DNA of 64,000 nt from assembly GCA_022616415.1 (NCBI GenBank), contig JAKEEU010000280.1, forward strand, positions 17,079 through 81,078, given 5' to 3'. Source of the stretch: Candidatus Zhuqueibacterota bacterium (GTDB lineage Bacteria > Zhuqueibacterota > Zhuqueibacteria > Zhuqueibacterales > Zhuqueibacteraceae). Shown one piece after another: positions 1 to 8,558 of the stretch (its first letter is position 1; each line of letters begins with the position of its first letter). Under the pieces are notes generated by a model. That model ran no database searches and was not told where the DNA came from. It saw only the letters and a list, made by a program, of their open reading frames with translations. The translations under genes and the position numbers were made by a program.

Positions 1-2552
1 TCGTTGATAATCGCCTGGGGCAAATCGATCAACGGCCTTTCGGGGCGGGACGCCACCTTATACTCCGCTCTCGGTTCTGCAACCATTTTATATGACGCCG
101 CTGGCGGCTCATAATTTATCATCCCCGCGTAGCGGGGCGCGGAGGTTTCGTACTGTGCCAGGATTTCCTTGGCGCGATGAATGACCGGTCGGGGCAGCCC
201 GGCCAGCTTCGCGACTTGCACGCCATAACTTCTCGTCGCTTTGCCTGGGACCACCTGCCGCAAGAATCTGATCGCGCCTCCTTCCTCAGCGACGGTCGTG
301 TGGAAGTTCTTCACCCGAGGGAGAATGTCTTCGAGATCGGTCAATTCATGATAGTGCGTGGCGAACAGGGTCTTAGCGCAGAGTCTGGAATGGTTGTGCA
401 GGTATTCGACAACGGCGCGGGCAATGGAAAGCCCATCATACGTGCTCGTGCCGCGGCCGATTTCGTCCAGGATGATGAGCGATCCGGGCGTGGCGTGATG
501 CAAGATGCTCGCCGTTTCCGCCATCTCGATCATGAAGCTCGATTGTCCTCGGCTGATGTTGTCTTCCAAACCCACCCGGCTGAAGATGCGGTCCGTGATT
601 CCGATAATGGCCGCCTCGGCGGGTACGAAACAGCCAATCTGGGCGAGCAGCACGATCAGCGCGACCTGCCGCAGATAGGTTGATTTCCCGGATAAATTCG
701 GGCCGGTGAGAATCATAATTTGAATTTCGTCGTTAGAAAGATGTGCATCGTTCGGGACAAACGATTGACCCTCTGACAAACAGCGTTCGACGACCGGGTG
801 CCGTCCGGCTTTGATGAGGAGCGTGCTTTCTTCAGTGAGTCGAGGCCGCACGTATTTGTAGCGCACGGCGGCCTCAGCCAACGCGGAGTAGACATCAAGC
901 TCGGCCAGCGCCCGCGCCGTGGAGATCACTTCCTCCCGACGCTCACCGAGGCGACGGCAGACTTGAGAGAATAAACTGGCTTCCAACTCGAGGGCGTGAT
1001 CTTGCGCGTGCGTGACAACGGACTCGTGCTCTTTCAACTCCAGCGTGAAGAAACGCTCCCCATTCACGATCGTTTGTTTGCGGATGTAATCGGCAGGAAC
1101 CAAATGCAGATTCGGCTTGGTCACTTCCAGATAATACCCAAACACTTTATTGTAGTTCACCTTGAGCGACCGGATGCGGGTTCGAGCGCGCTCGCGAGTT
1201 TCCAAATCCGCCAAGTATCCCTTGCTGTCTTTCAGGACAGAGCGCAGTCGGTCCAGTTCTTTTGCATAACCTTCTTTGATCACTCCACCTTGATCTATAG
1301 TTGCCGGAGGATCGTCCACGATGGCATTGGTGATGAGCTGCGCGGCCTCGCTGCACGGTTTTAATCTGGCCAATAGCGGTTGCAAAGGCGCCGGACTTCC
1401 TGCAAAGCAGGCTTGAATCTTGGGGACCAACTCCAAGCTGCGTCCCAATACAACCAACTCTCTGGGTGTAGCGATACCGCTTTTTACCCTTCCGATCAGA
1501 CGTTCGAGGTCGGAGATTTGCTCGAGAGACGCCCGGAGCTGGCGCCGGGCCGTTTCGTTTCGGTAAAACCACTCGACGGCATCTTGGCGCTGGGTCAGCT
1601 CGTTTAAATTCAAGAGCGGCTGCCGGAGCCATTGTTTGAGCCGCCGGCCGCCCATCGGTGTTGTCGTGAGATCGATGACCGCGAGCAGCGAGCCGAATGC
1701 CGTTCCCGCTGTGCTTTCAAAAATTTCCAGATTGCGTACGGTGTGCGCATCCAACGTCATGAACGCGCTGACCGCATAAGTGCTCAACCGCGTCAATTGC
1801 TCGACCGCGGCCGGTTGGGTCCGCCGAAGATATTGAATGATCGCACCCGCGGCGCGCACGGCCAGCGGAAGCTGCTCGCATCCATAAGCGGACAACGAAT
1901 GCGCTTCAAAGTGATCGAGCAAAACACGTCTGGTCGTTTCCAAAGAAATTTGCTGATCTTCCAACAGCGTCACCGGCGCCAGCTCACCTGAGGCAAGCGC
2001 GGCGATGCCGGCAATTGATTGATCATTTTGTATGAGGCTTTGCGGAAGGAGAAGCTCCGAGGGCTGCAATCGCGCCAGCTCTTCCAGCGCCGGCTCGACT
2101 GCCAGCTCGGTGGCGGCAAATTCACTGGTGGTGACATCCACATACGCGATACCAGCGCGCCCGCCCTCGATGACAAAGCTGGCGAGATAATTGTTCGTTT
2201 TTCCTTCGAGCAGCGCCGGTTCGACGACTGTGCCGGGCGTAACGATGCGGGTCACCTCTCGCTTGATGAGTGTCTTCCCCGGCGGCGTCAGTTGCTCGCA
2301 GATCGCCACCTTGTAGCCTTTGTTGACGAGCTTGCCCAGGTGATGGTGGAGTGAGTGAACCGGGATGCCTGCTAACGGGACGCGCAGGTTTTTGCCTAAA
2401 TGCTTCGTCGTCAAGGTGACGCCGAGTGCACGGGAGAGGGTGATGGCATCATCATCGAACGTCTCAAAGAAATCCCCGACTTGAAAGAGCACCAGCATGT
2501 CCGGGTAACGCCGTTTGATCGCCAGATATTGTCGTCTGAGCGGTGGGGTCAT
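1..2552 (-). CDS. mutS: DNA mismatch repair ATPase MutS (3' end beyond window)
   Basis: Mismatch-recognition ATPase that binds mispaired DNA and recruits MutL. The frame is open to the left edge, so the C-terminus is cut; about 850 residues are visible, close to the full length of MutS1. The mismatch-contacting Phe-x-Glu lies in GDFFETF (residues 26-32). The ATPase has Walker A GPNLSGKST (617-625), Walker B LIILDEIGRGTST (about 692-704) and a downstream THYHE. The N-terminal mismatch domain is present, so it is MutS1 and not MutS2. The ATG overlaps the TGA of the upstream gene (ATGA), which implies translational coupling. No mutL is in view. Confidence 0.97.
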   Translation of the reverse strand, partial: MTPPLRRQYLAIKRRYPDMLVLFQVGDFFETFDDDAITLSRALGVTLTTKHLGKNLRVPLAGIPVHSLHHHLGKLVNKGYKVAICEQLTPPGKTLIKREVTRIVTPGTVVEPALLEGKTNNYLASFVIEGGRAGIAYVDVTTSEFAATELAVEPALEELARLQPSELLLPQSLIQNDQSIAGIAALASGELAPVTLLEDQQISLETTRRVLLDHFEAHSLSAYGCEQLPLAVRAAGAIIQYLRRTQPAAVEQLTRLSTYAVSAFMTLDAHTVRNLEIFESTAGTAFGSLLAVIDLTTTPMGGRRLKQWLRQPLLNLNELTQRQDAVEWFYRNETARRQLRASLEQISDLERLIGRVKSGIATPRELVVLGRSLELVPKIQACFAGSPAPLQPLLARLKPCSEAAQLITNAIVDDPPATIDQGGVIKEGYAKELDRLRSVLKDSKGYLADLETRERARTRIRSLKVNYNKVFGYYLEVTKPNLHLVPADYIRKQTIVNGERFFTLELKEHESVVTHAQDHALELEASLFSQVCRRLGERREEVISTARALAELDVYSALAEAAVRYKYVRPRLTEESTLLIKAGRHPVVERCLSEGQSFVPNDAHLSNDEIQIMILTGPNLSGKSTYLRQVALIVLLAQIGCFVPAEAAIIGITDRIFSRVGLEDNISRGQSSFMIEMAETASILHHATPGSLIILDEIGRGTSTYDGLSIARAVVEYLHNHSRLCAKTLFATHYHELTDLEDILPRVKNFHTTVAEEGGAIRFLRQVVPGKATRSYGVQVAKLAGLPRPVIHRAKEILAQYETSAPRYAGMINYEPPAASYKMVAEPRAEYKVASRPERPLIDLPQAIIN

Positions 2553-3271
2553 GTGAAGATCTCCTGCAAGATGCTTTTAATGGAGCTGAGCGCATGGTAC
2601 ATTCGCTCAATCTCTTCGACACTCAGCACCGTCGTCACCGCGCCAATCTCGTGAAACGATCCGGACAAAAACGGCTGCAGAAACTGGCGCGCCCGGCGTT
2701 CATCCCGTTCATCCGAGAGCACCAGAAACGGTTTGGAACGCTGCAGATCATAAGCATGTTTGAGCTTGGCAAGCGCCTGTTCGATTTTTCCTTTTACCTG
2801 GACTTCGAAGACGTGGCTCAAGCGCGGCGAGAACTCGCTCTCTTTCCAGACCACGTCGTATCGTTGATATTCTTTCGCGGCATATTTGCCCAGCATCCGG
2901 CCAACTTCAACCAGCATGGTTTGGATCTCGCCATGAGAGACGGCGCGTTTGGTCACGTGAGGTGAGCCTGAGGGAGGATCCAAAAGCATCTTCTCGGCTT
3001 CGGCCTGCTGCCGGCCGCTTTCCGTGAGCACCCACCGGCCTTGCAACCTTTTCAGCTCGCCTTTTTTCACCAGCCGCTCGCCAGCTCGCTGCACCAGGGT
3101 CTTCCACTGGTTCTTGCGGGTTTTCGTCCTGGCTCGCAAGTCCTTTTCTGTGAGCTGAGGGAAGTAAGGGATGAGCCGTTGGTAGAGAACCTTGACTTTC
3201 TCCTCGCCGCCGGTGGCCAGCAACTCTTGCAGGATCGGCACCTCCAACCGAGCGCTTTCAGGAAACGCCAT
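2549..3271 (-). CDS. Mrr_N winged-helix protein with nuclease-like C-terminus
   Basis: A 240-residue protein. Residues 8-90 look like the Mrr N-terminal winged-helix DNA-binding domain (LEVPILQELL..., ending WVLTESG). Residues 110-240 resemble a PD-(D/E)xK-type restriction endonuclease core: D139 in YDVVW, then 17-20 residues on the run FEVQVKG (155-161), where Q158-x-K160 would be the QxK variant found in Mrr-like nucleases. The nuclease reading is inferred from motif pattern only. The stop codon overlaps the mutS start, so the two are probably made together. No modification methyltransferase is adjacent. It could be a repair-associated or a defence-associated nuclease. Confidence 0.7.
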   Translation of the reverse strand: MAFPESARLEVPILQELLATGGEEKVKVLYQRLIPYFPQLTEKDLRARTKTRKNQWKTLVQRAGERLVKKGELKRLQGRWVLTESGRQQAEAEKMLLDPPSGSPHVTKRAVSHGEIQTMLVEVGRMLGKYAAKEYQRYDVVWKESEFSPRLSHVFEVQVKGKIEQALAKLKHAYDLQRSKPFLVLSDERDERRARQFLQPFLSGSFHEIGAVTTVLSVEEIERMYHALSSIKSILQEIFT

Positions 3272-3291
3272 AGAGAAAAAGTCAAAATAAT

Positions 3292-3408
3292 TTAAAAAGC
3301 CGTGTGCGCAATCAACAGAATGCCGATATATCCGGCGAAGAGATTGGGCGAGTTGGCAATGATGATGTAGATGTTGATGAGGATGAAGATATGCAGGAAG
3401 TAGGCCAT
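3292..3408 (-). pseudogene. Fragment of branched-chain amino acid ABC permease (LivM N-terminus)
   Basis: A 38-codon ORF, MAYFLHIFILINIYIIIANS followed by PNLFAGYIGILLIAHTAF and a stop. It matches the conserved N-terminus of LivM/LivH permeases (first membrane helix, then NL-x-VGY-x-G-x-L-SL-x-HAAF). The remaining roughly 270 residues are absent; the next gene starts 21 bases later. Read as a remnant left by a deletion. It is not a functional transporter component. Confidence 0.55.
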
Positions 3409-3423
3409 GGCTCCGCCCGTCGC

Positions 3424-3599
3424 TCAGATGAACTCGACGTGTTCGGGTTTGAATCTTGTATGCGAGATGAGAAAGAGTTCGTCGTTCGTCATTTCAGGTT
3501 ACGCCCACAGGGATCATCCAGCAATTGCGTGCCATAGCGCTTGAAAGCCGCGCGAAATCGTTCGAGCAGGTTTTTGCTCACCATCATTCTCTCAACCAT
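3424..3599 (-). pseudogene. Broken duplicate of the upstream BolA-like gene
   Basis: Starts MVERMMVSKNLLERFRAAFK and continues RYGTQLLDDP, which mirrors residues 1-30 of the intact gene at 3615-3908 (MTVSKKLLDRLRAAFKRYGN). It then frameshifts to a stop. A short stretch in another frame, EMTNDELFLISHTRFKPEHV then EFI and a stop, matches the intact copy's C-terminus (EITNDDLLFITRIATRTEAV then EFI). The middle, about 45 codons, is deleted. The remnant begins 15 bases after the intact copy's stop, so this is a decayed tandem duplication. Confidence 0.7.
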
Positions 3600-3614
3600 G
3601 TTGCGCGCCAAAAC

Positions 3615-3908
3615 TCAGATAAATTCGACAGCTTCGGTTCGTGTCGCAATTCGCGTGATGAAGAGAAGATCATCGTTAGTAATTTCAGGATCGGAACGCA
3701 AGTATTTCCAAATGGAGTTCTGGCGTTCAGTATATTCCATTTTTTCAAAATTAGGTGAGGTCAAAAGAACCTCGAAGTAACCATCAAATTCCGTTGGAAG
3801 GAAATCGACTGTGATATCAGGATCACCCAGCACCGTGTTGCCATAGCGTTTGAACGCGGCACGCAAGCGGTCGAGAAGTTTTTTGCTTACCGTCATAGTC
3901 CCAACCAT
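3615..3908 (-). CDS. Small protein with BolA-like pattern
   Basis: A 97-residue protein. The pattern FEVLLTSPNF...ERQNSIWKYL...LLFITRIATRTE resembles the BolA fold signature (HF.V.IVS..F....ERHR.VY..L...IHALSI.T.T..E). The usual His residues are not conserved, so BolA membership is only suggested. A GGAG lies 8 bases before the chosen ATG. It has a broken tandem copy directly downstream, and divergent transcription starts at 4134. Confidence 0.5.
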   Translation of the reverse strand: MVGTMTVSKKLLDRLRAAFKRYGNTVLGDPDITVDFLPTEFDGYFEVLLTSPNFEKMEYTERQNSIWKYLRSDPEITNDDLLFITRIATRTEAVEFI

Positions 3909-4133
3909 GTCATAACTCCATCGTTAGATCGAACATGCCTTCTCCTCAGATAGCCTTGCAAAAATATAACACTCTCCAAACGCATACGCAACACTTTTTT
4001 TCGCAGTCCACAATTCGAGATCATAAAAATACCCCACAGAATACTCCTTTCGGGAGATGACACTACCCCCAGTTTGTGTTTATATTGCAATGTGATTCAA
4101 GGCAACACGGCGAGCTTAAAGAAAAAAACTCCG

Positions 4134-4373
4134 ATGAAACAAACGACGATCACTTACGAGATCAAAATAAAGGAACATCTTGACAGTCATTGGTCAGAGT
4201 GGCTGGGCGGTATGAGGTTGACTTATGCAGAGAATGATGAAACAGTTCTCACCGGCGCGATTCGCGACCAAGCCGCGCTGTACGGCATTTTGGACAAACT
4301 GCGCGATCTGGGCGTGACGCTGCTCTCGGTGCAACGCGTCGCGATCAGTAACCAGTCCCCATCAGTAAGTTAG
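4134..4373 (+). CDS. Conserved hypothetical protein, about 79 residues
   Basis: Small soluble protein: MKQTTITYEIKIKEHLDSHW, then SEWLGGMRLTYAENDETVLT and GAIRDQAALYGILDKLRDLG. This layout (transcription-independent pattern HLD..WSEW..G...... TVLTG...DQAALYG.L..LRDLG..LLSV) is a widespread conserved hypothetical family in soil and aquatic bacteria; its function is unknown to me. The frame is open upstream to 4074 but the family starts at the ATG at 4134. The last ten residues (after LLSVQRV) are encoded by a copy of the cagtaaccagt repeat at 4344-4370, which also brings the region of the stop codon. Confidence 0.8.
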   Translation: MKQTTITYEIKIKEHLDSHWSEWLGGMRLTYAENDETVLTGAIRDQAALYGILDKLRDLGVTLLSVQRVAISNQSPSVS

Positions 4374-4379
4374 CGATTA

Positions 4380-4973
4380 TTATATAAGCTTTTTCTGAAC
4401 CTTTTCAGCCAACAATTTGAATTCCTGACTCGGCCAGAACTGAGAAAAGAGCACGTCATCCTGATGGACGGGAAATTCCACTTCAATCACGCCATCCTGA
4501 AATTTTTCCGTGATCCCCCATCGACTCAAAAAATTCAAGATTTTTCTGTTTGCCGGATGCACCTCGGCTATGAGCGTGTGAATACCTTGCAATCTGGCGA
4601 GGCAGTAAAGAAGACAAAACAAGGTCGTGCCGATCCTTTTATTCTGATAGGCGTCAATCACTTCGATGCTTATTTCGGCGCTTGGCGGATGCTGCCGGCT
4701 CCGCACAAATCGCGCTGTGCCCACTAACGGCTGCTCGGAAAGCGAGAGGTCAATAGCGCACCACGCGACATGCCGGCTTTGATCGACTTCTGTAAAATAC
4801 CGCAGCATTTCTTCGCTGAAGTAGTCAATCGAAATGAAAAACCTGGACAGCCGTGACTCAAAAGACAAGCGATTGAAGGCGGCGTGCAAACATTCGCGGT
4901 CATTGGGAGTCACCGGTCTGAAAAGAATGCGCGTCCCGTCTTCAATTTCCATTTCGAAGGTGGCAACTGTCAT
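4380..4973 (-). CDS. GNAT family N-acetyltransferase
   Basis: A 197-residue acetyltransferase. The N-terminal half (RILFRPVTPNDRECLHAAFN, then SRLSRFF) resembles Pat/YfiQ-type GNAT domains that acetylate proteins. The acetyl-CoA binding segment is around YQNKRIGTTLF (near residue 110-120; Q/R-x-x-G motif), followed by AEVHPANRKILNFLSRWG, the typical motif B region. It converges with the gene at 4134-4373. Substrate unknown; a lysine acetyltransferase role is possible but unproven. Confidence 0.85.
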   Translation of the reverse strand: MTVATFEMEIEDGTRILFRPVTPNDRECLHAAFNRLSFESRLSRFFISIDYFSEEMLRYFTEVDQSRHVAWCAIDLSLSEQPLVGTARFVRSRQHPPSAEISIEVIDAYQNKRIGTTLFCLLYCLARLQGIHTLIAEVHPANRKILNFLSRWGITEKFQDGVIEVEFPVHQDDVLFSQFWPSQEFKLLAEKVQKKLI

Positions 4974-5601
4974 TTTTTCTCATGCCCTGTCGTACTAATG
5001 ACAAAACAACTATTATGCCATCAAGGGAGGAAAATCAATCCATGGGATTTGAAGTTACACGAAAAATCTGTGCGCATGCGATATTGAACACGTTTGAATT
5101 TACACAATCGTAATCAACCCGACAAAATCGTATCGGAAGATGTATTGGCATGACTTGTGAGCAGCCGTGAACGACAGGGAATCGACCTTGTCGTCCGGAC
5201 TTTGCAAAGCATTGTCAAAATTTTTCGGCTACGGCCGCGCAAGCGAAATTGACGATAACCTTCCAAAAGCGCTTTGCTTAAAATGCTTGCGGCAAAATTT
5301 TTTAGGCGCAGAGTCAATGGCGCGGCAAACAATTTGCTTAAACACCCATTGTTCTGGCATGCGCGATATCAAGGGGGACGGTGTTTATTTACTGCCTGCA
5401 AGCGAAATGATTTGGACTTCTATTCTGACCGTTCCGCCGCCACTGAGTGTGGTTCCTTCAGTCACAGCACATTCACTCATTAAAATCTTACACCTCGAAA
5501 AAAAACACCGAGATTATTGGCCGTGGTTACGATGACGGCATTCGCGCAGGCAACGTATTCGAGGTCAATCGCAAGAAAACCAATTTTCCAAGAGGGATAA
5601 T
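4974..5601 (+). other. Gene-free stretch of about 630 bases
   Basis: Open frames here (for example 5167-5535) have no start signal, no recognisable domain and no coding-like composition. The stretch is AT-richer than its neighbours near 5100-5400. It presumably holds the promoter for the acetyltransferase (leftward) and for the STAS gene (rightward). I see no clear terminator or repeat. Confidence 0.5.
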
Positions 5602-5937
5602 ATGCAAGTCACCATCGACAAGCGTGAAGGCTTCGTTGTTCTCAAATTAAAGGGAAGATCCGATGCCGCCACCTCCAATATGCTGGGAGAAAAACTTCTG
5701 GCGCTGGTCGGCGGCGGCGAAAAGCGTTTCGTGGTCGAATTCTCCAATTTAGAATACATCAGCGGCGCCGGGCTGAGGATGTTGCTGCTGGTGGCGAAGA
5801 GATTGAAGAGCGCCAATGGCAAGATCGTTCTTTTCGCCCTGAAGGGCCAGGTCAAGGAGGTTTTTGAGATTGCAGGTTTTTCTGCCATCTTTTTCATTCA
5901 CCGCTCTCTGGAAGAAGCAATCAAAGCTTTGTCATAG
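5602..5937 (+). CDS. STAS-domain anti-sigma factor antagonist
   Basis: A 111-residue single STAS domain (SpoIIAA type). Key region: FSNLEYISGAGLRMLLLVAK (residues about 47-66); the Ser in YISGAGLR is where partner-switching kinases phosphorylate such proteins. GAGGGATAAT precedes the ATG. No anti-sigma kinase (RsbW-like) is nearby. It lies 78 bases before a patatin gene and is probably in the same operon as it. Confidence 0.9.
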   Translation: MQVTIDKREGFVVLKLKGRSDAATSNMLGEKLLALVGGGEKRFVVEFSNLEYISGAGLRMLLLVAKRLKSANGKIVLFALKGQVKEVFEIAGFSAIFFIHRSLEEAIKALS

Positions 5938-6015
5938 ACTGACAAAGCCGGATTTGCTCATGAAAACCTTTCCAGTGCTCAAGTCCGATTTTCACTTCGT
6001 GTGTGCATTGTTGCC

Positions 6016-6951
6016 ATGATCAATAGCCAAAACACAACCTCCGCTCAGCGCCCCCGGGTTGGGGTGGTGCTGGCGAGTGGAAATATCAAAGCTTTCGCCG
6101 CCATTCCGCTTTTTGAGTTTTTGGACGAGGTCCAAGTTACGGTCGATTTGCTGCTGGGATGCAGCGGCGGCAGCATCGTGGCAGCTTTGCGAGGCGCCGG
6201 ATACGATACCGCACAAATGCGCGGCATGATCAAGGAATTTTTGGACAGAAAACTTTTTGCGTCCATCGATTATCGCGCCGTGCTGGGATTGACCAATCTG
6301 CCTTTTGGCCGATTCAATAAAACTTCCAGCCTGGTGAAGCCGCACCGTTTGCAGCAAGTTTATCGCTGCGTTTTCAAGGATCTGCGATTAGAAGACCTTC
6401 ATCCCGCGACCCTTTTGCAAATAACCGATATGCAAACGGGTGAAGGGTTGGCATTGGATAAGGGCCTGGTCGCCGATGCCGTTTACGCCAGCGGCGCGAT
6501 CTTTCCGCTTTTGCCGCCTTTATTGATGGATGGAAAGTGGCTAGCCGATGGTCTTTACACCTCTCCCCTGCCGGTGATGGAAGCGGTTAAACGCGGCATG
6601 GATGTGATCATTGCCGTCATTTTTGAGGATCCCATTCATTCCGAGTCGAGGAAATTTAGCTCGCGCTTCTACAATTACATCAAGATTCAGGCGCGAACCC
6701 TCATGCGCTTCCAGCTCGCCCTGTCCATTGATTTGCACGACTACGAAATTATCATCATCAAAGTGCCTTTCAAAAAAAACATCCACATGTGGGACGTGGA
6801 GGAAATTCCGGCAATCCTGGAAACCGGCAGCAAAGCAGTCGATGAGAAAAAAGCTGATATCCTTGCGGCGATAAAAAATTTTGCCCATAAAAAGGTCAAA
6901 CTTCTTGCACTGATGGCAATTTGCCTCTTACAGTTTGCCGCATGCCGTTAA
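6016..6951 (+). CDS. Patatin-like phospholipase with atypical oxyanion motif
   Basis: Patatin-type serine hydrolase (RssA/NTE family), expected to hydrolyse phospholipids with a Ser-Asp dyad. The nucleophile elbow is GCSGG (Ser50), and the dyad Asp is in WLADGLYTSPLP (family DG[GA]). The glycine-rich oxyanion loop, normally GGGARG, reads ASGNIKAF (residues 20-27), so activity may be altered. The C-terminus ends in a hydrophobic segment LLALMAICLLQFAACR that looks like a lipobox or a membrane anchor. The ATG at 6016 is chosen over an upstream GTG at 6001; neither has a strong ribosome site. Confidence 0.85.
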   Translation: MINSQNTTSAQRPRVGVVLASGNIKAFAAIPLFEFLDEVQVTVDLLLGCSGGSIVAALRGAGYDTAQMRGMIKEFLDRKLFASIDYRAVLGLTNLPFGRFNKTSSLVKPHRLQQVYRCVFKDLRLEDLHPATLLQITDMQTGEGLALDKGLVADAVYASGAIFPLLPPLLMDGKWLADGLYTSPLPVMEAVKRGMDVIIAVIFEDPIHSESRKFSSRFYNYIKIQARTLMRFQLALSIDLHDYEIIIIKVPFKKNIHMWDVEEIPAILETGSKAVDEKKADILAAIKNFAHKKVKLLALMAICLLQFAACR

Positions 6952-7039
6952 AGCAAGATTCCAAGCTATTTCTTCTCGCCCCTGAACATAAAGCCAAGAA
7001 CAATATTCTCACACCACTTCGACAAGGGAGAGACGAACT

Positions 7040-8410
7040 ATGGCAAAACAGCTTTCGCTTTTCATAATCGGCCTGGCGGCTCTGATCTGTGCGCCGGCTG
7101 TCACAGCCCAGATGGCAACACTCGACAGGTACGTGCGTGAAGGCCTGGCCGGCAACCTCGCGCTTCAGCAGCAGAATTTTTCTTATGAAAAAAGCGCCCA
7201 GGCCTTGCGCCAGGCGCGCGGCTTGTTTCTGCCCTCGCTCACTTTGAGCGCACGCTACTCGGACCTGCGCGGCGAGGTGCTCAACTTGGGCACCCTGATC
7301 AATCCGGTTTATTCGACGCTGAATCAGCTTTTGCAAGCGCCGGCATTTCCGACGAATATCGATTTGCGCCTGCCGCTGCAACGCGAGGCGAAAGCGACGC
7401 TGTTGCAACCCCTCTTTCATCCGGAAATTCTCTACAATTATCGCATTCACGCCAAGCGGCGCGACGCGGAAGCAGCGCATCGGCAAGCTTTCAAACGGCA
7501 GCTTGTTGCCGACATCAAAACCGCCTATTTCAACTATGCCAAGACGGTTCAAGTGGTGGAGCTTTATCGCCAGACGCTGCCACTTTTGGAAGAAAATCTC
7601 CGCGTCAATGAACGGCTGCGGGAGAATCAAAAAGTCACTGCCGATGCGGTGTATCGCGCTCGCGCCGAGCTTTCCGATATCAAACAAAAGCTTGCCGAAG
7701 CCGGGCAGCAAAGTGACGCGGCAGCGCAATACTTCAATTTTCTGCTCAATCGCACGCTAGGCACGCCGATTCAGCTCATTCCCGACTCTGCTCTTGCGGT
7801 CGAAATGGCGTTCTCCCGTGAGGCCGCGCAAAATAAGGCAAAAATTAGTCGTGAAGAATTTCAGCAACTCCGCGCCGGTATTGGCGCCGCCGAGGCCGCC
7901 GTCAAAGTCAATACGGCAAGTTTTCTCCCCAATCTCTCGCTCGGCGTTGATTACGGCTTTCAAGGCAACAAGTACGACTTTGGCGCGGATCAGGATTATC
8001 TCGTGGTTTCGCTCGTCGCACAATGGAATTTGTTCAACAGTTTTCAGGACGTCGCCAGACGCCAGCAAGCCAGTCTCGAAGTTTCACGCTTACAAACACA
8101 AATGGCCGAACTAGAAAATCAAATCGCGCTGCAAGTGCGGGTCGCTTTTAACGACGCGGCGGTGGCAAAGGCCGCCATTGCCACTGCGAATGACCGCCTG
8201 GTGAGCGCGCAAAGGTCTTTCGAGCTGGTGGCAAAAAAATACGCGCAAGGCGCGGCGGCGCAGGTCGAATACATTGATGCCCGCACCGCCTTCACCAACG
8301 CCGGCATCAATCAAATTTTGACGGCTTACGAGTACTACATAAAATACGCGCAGTTTGAGCGCGCAGCAGGATTGTATCCGATGAATGAGCGACAAAGCGC
8401 GAGACATTAA
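7040..8410 (+). CDS. TolC-family outer membrane efflux protein (pump 1)
   Basis: A 456-residue outer membrane channel of a tripartite RND pump. Signal peptide MAKQLSLFIIGLAALICAPA, then TAQ. It has the two repeated TolC-type helical halves with barrel strands near PSLTLSARYSDLRGE and LPNLSLGVDYGFQGN, and a conserved YIDARTAFTNA near the end. A GGGAGA precedes the ATG. First gene of a channel, adaptor, pump operon that continues to 14167. Confidence 0.92.
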   Translation: MAKQLSLFIIGLAALICAPAVTAQMATLDRYVREGLAGNLALQQQNFSYEKSAQALRQARGLFLPSLTLSARYSDLRGEVLNLGTLINPVYSTLNQLLQAPAFPTNIDLRLPLQREAKATLLQPLFHPEILYNYRIHAKRRDAEAAHRQAFKRQLVADIKTAYFNYAKTVQVVELYRQTLPLLEENLRVNERLRENQKVTADAVYRARAELSDIKQKLAEAGQQSDAAAQYFNFLLNRTLGTPIQLIPDSALAVEMAFSREAAQNKAKISREEFQQLRAGIGAAEAAVKVNTASFLPNLSLGVDYGFQGNKYDFGADQDYLVVSLVAQWNLFNSFQDVARRQQASLEVSRLQTQMAELENQIALQVRVAFNDAAVAKAAIATANDRLVSAQRSFELVAKKYAQGAAAQVEYIDARTAFTNAGINQILTAYEYYIKYAQFERAAGLYPMNERQSARH

Positions 8411-8447
8411 AATTGCCATGGATTTATATCCCAAAATAATGTAAAGA

Positions 8448-8519
8448 CCAACGGATGAAAAGCGGCCAACGGGTTTAAATAGAATTTTGTTCATCCGTTG
8501 GCCGCAGTTTATCCGTTGG
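8448..8519. repeat. CCAACGGAT-type inverted repeat, copy 1
   Basis: Left arm CCAACGGATGAAAAGCGGCC and right arm GGCCGCAGTTTATCCGTTGG pair with few mismatches across a loop of roughly 20 bases. It lies between tolC and the adaptor gene. Other copies: 9778-9838, 56289-56349, and degenerate ones near 28870 and 63909. Confidence 0.85.
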
Positions 8520-8558
8520 AGAAATCCAACGCAACGCAAATTTTCAAGAGGTAGCAAA

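Noticed and set aside
177..683. A 168-residue plus-strand frame
   Set aside because: Antisense to mutS, whose own frame shows all ATPase motifs; low-complexity shadow protein.
5167..5535. A 122-residue ORF in the gap before the STAS gene
   Set aside because: No ribosome site, no domain, and composition unlike neighbouring genes.
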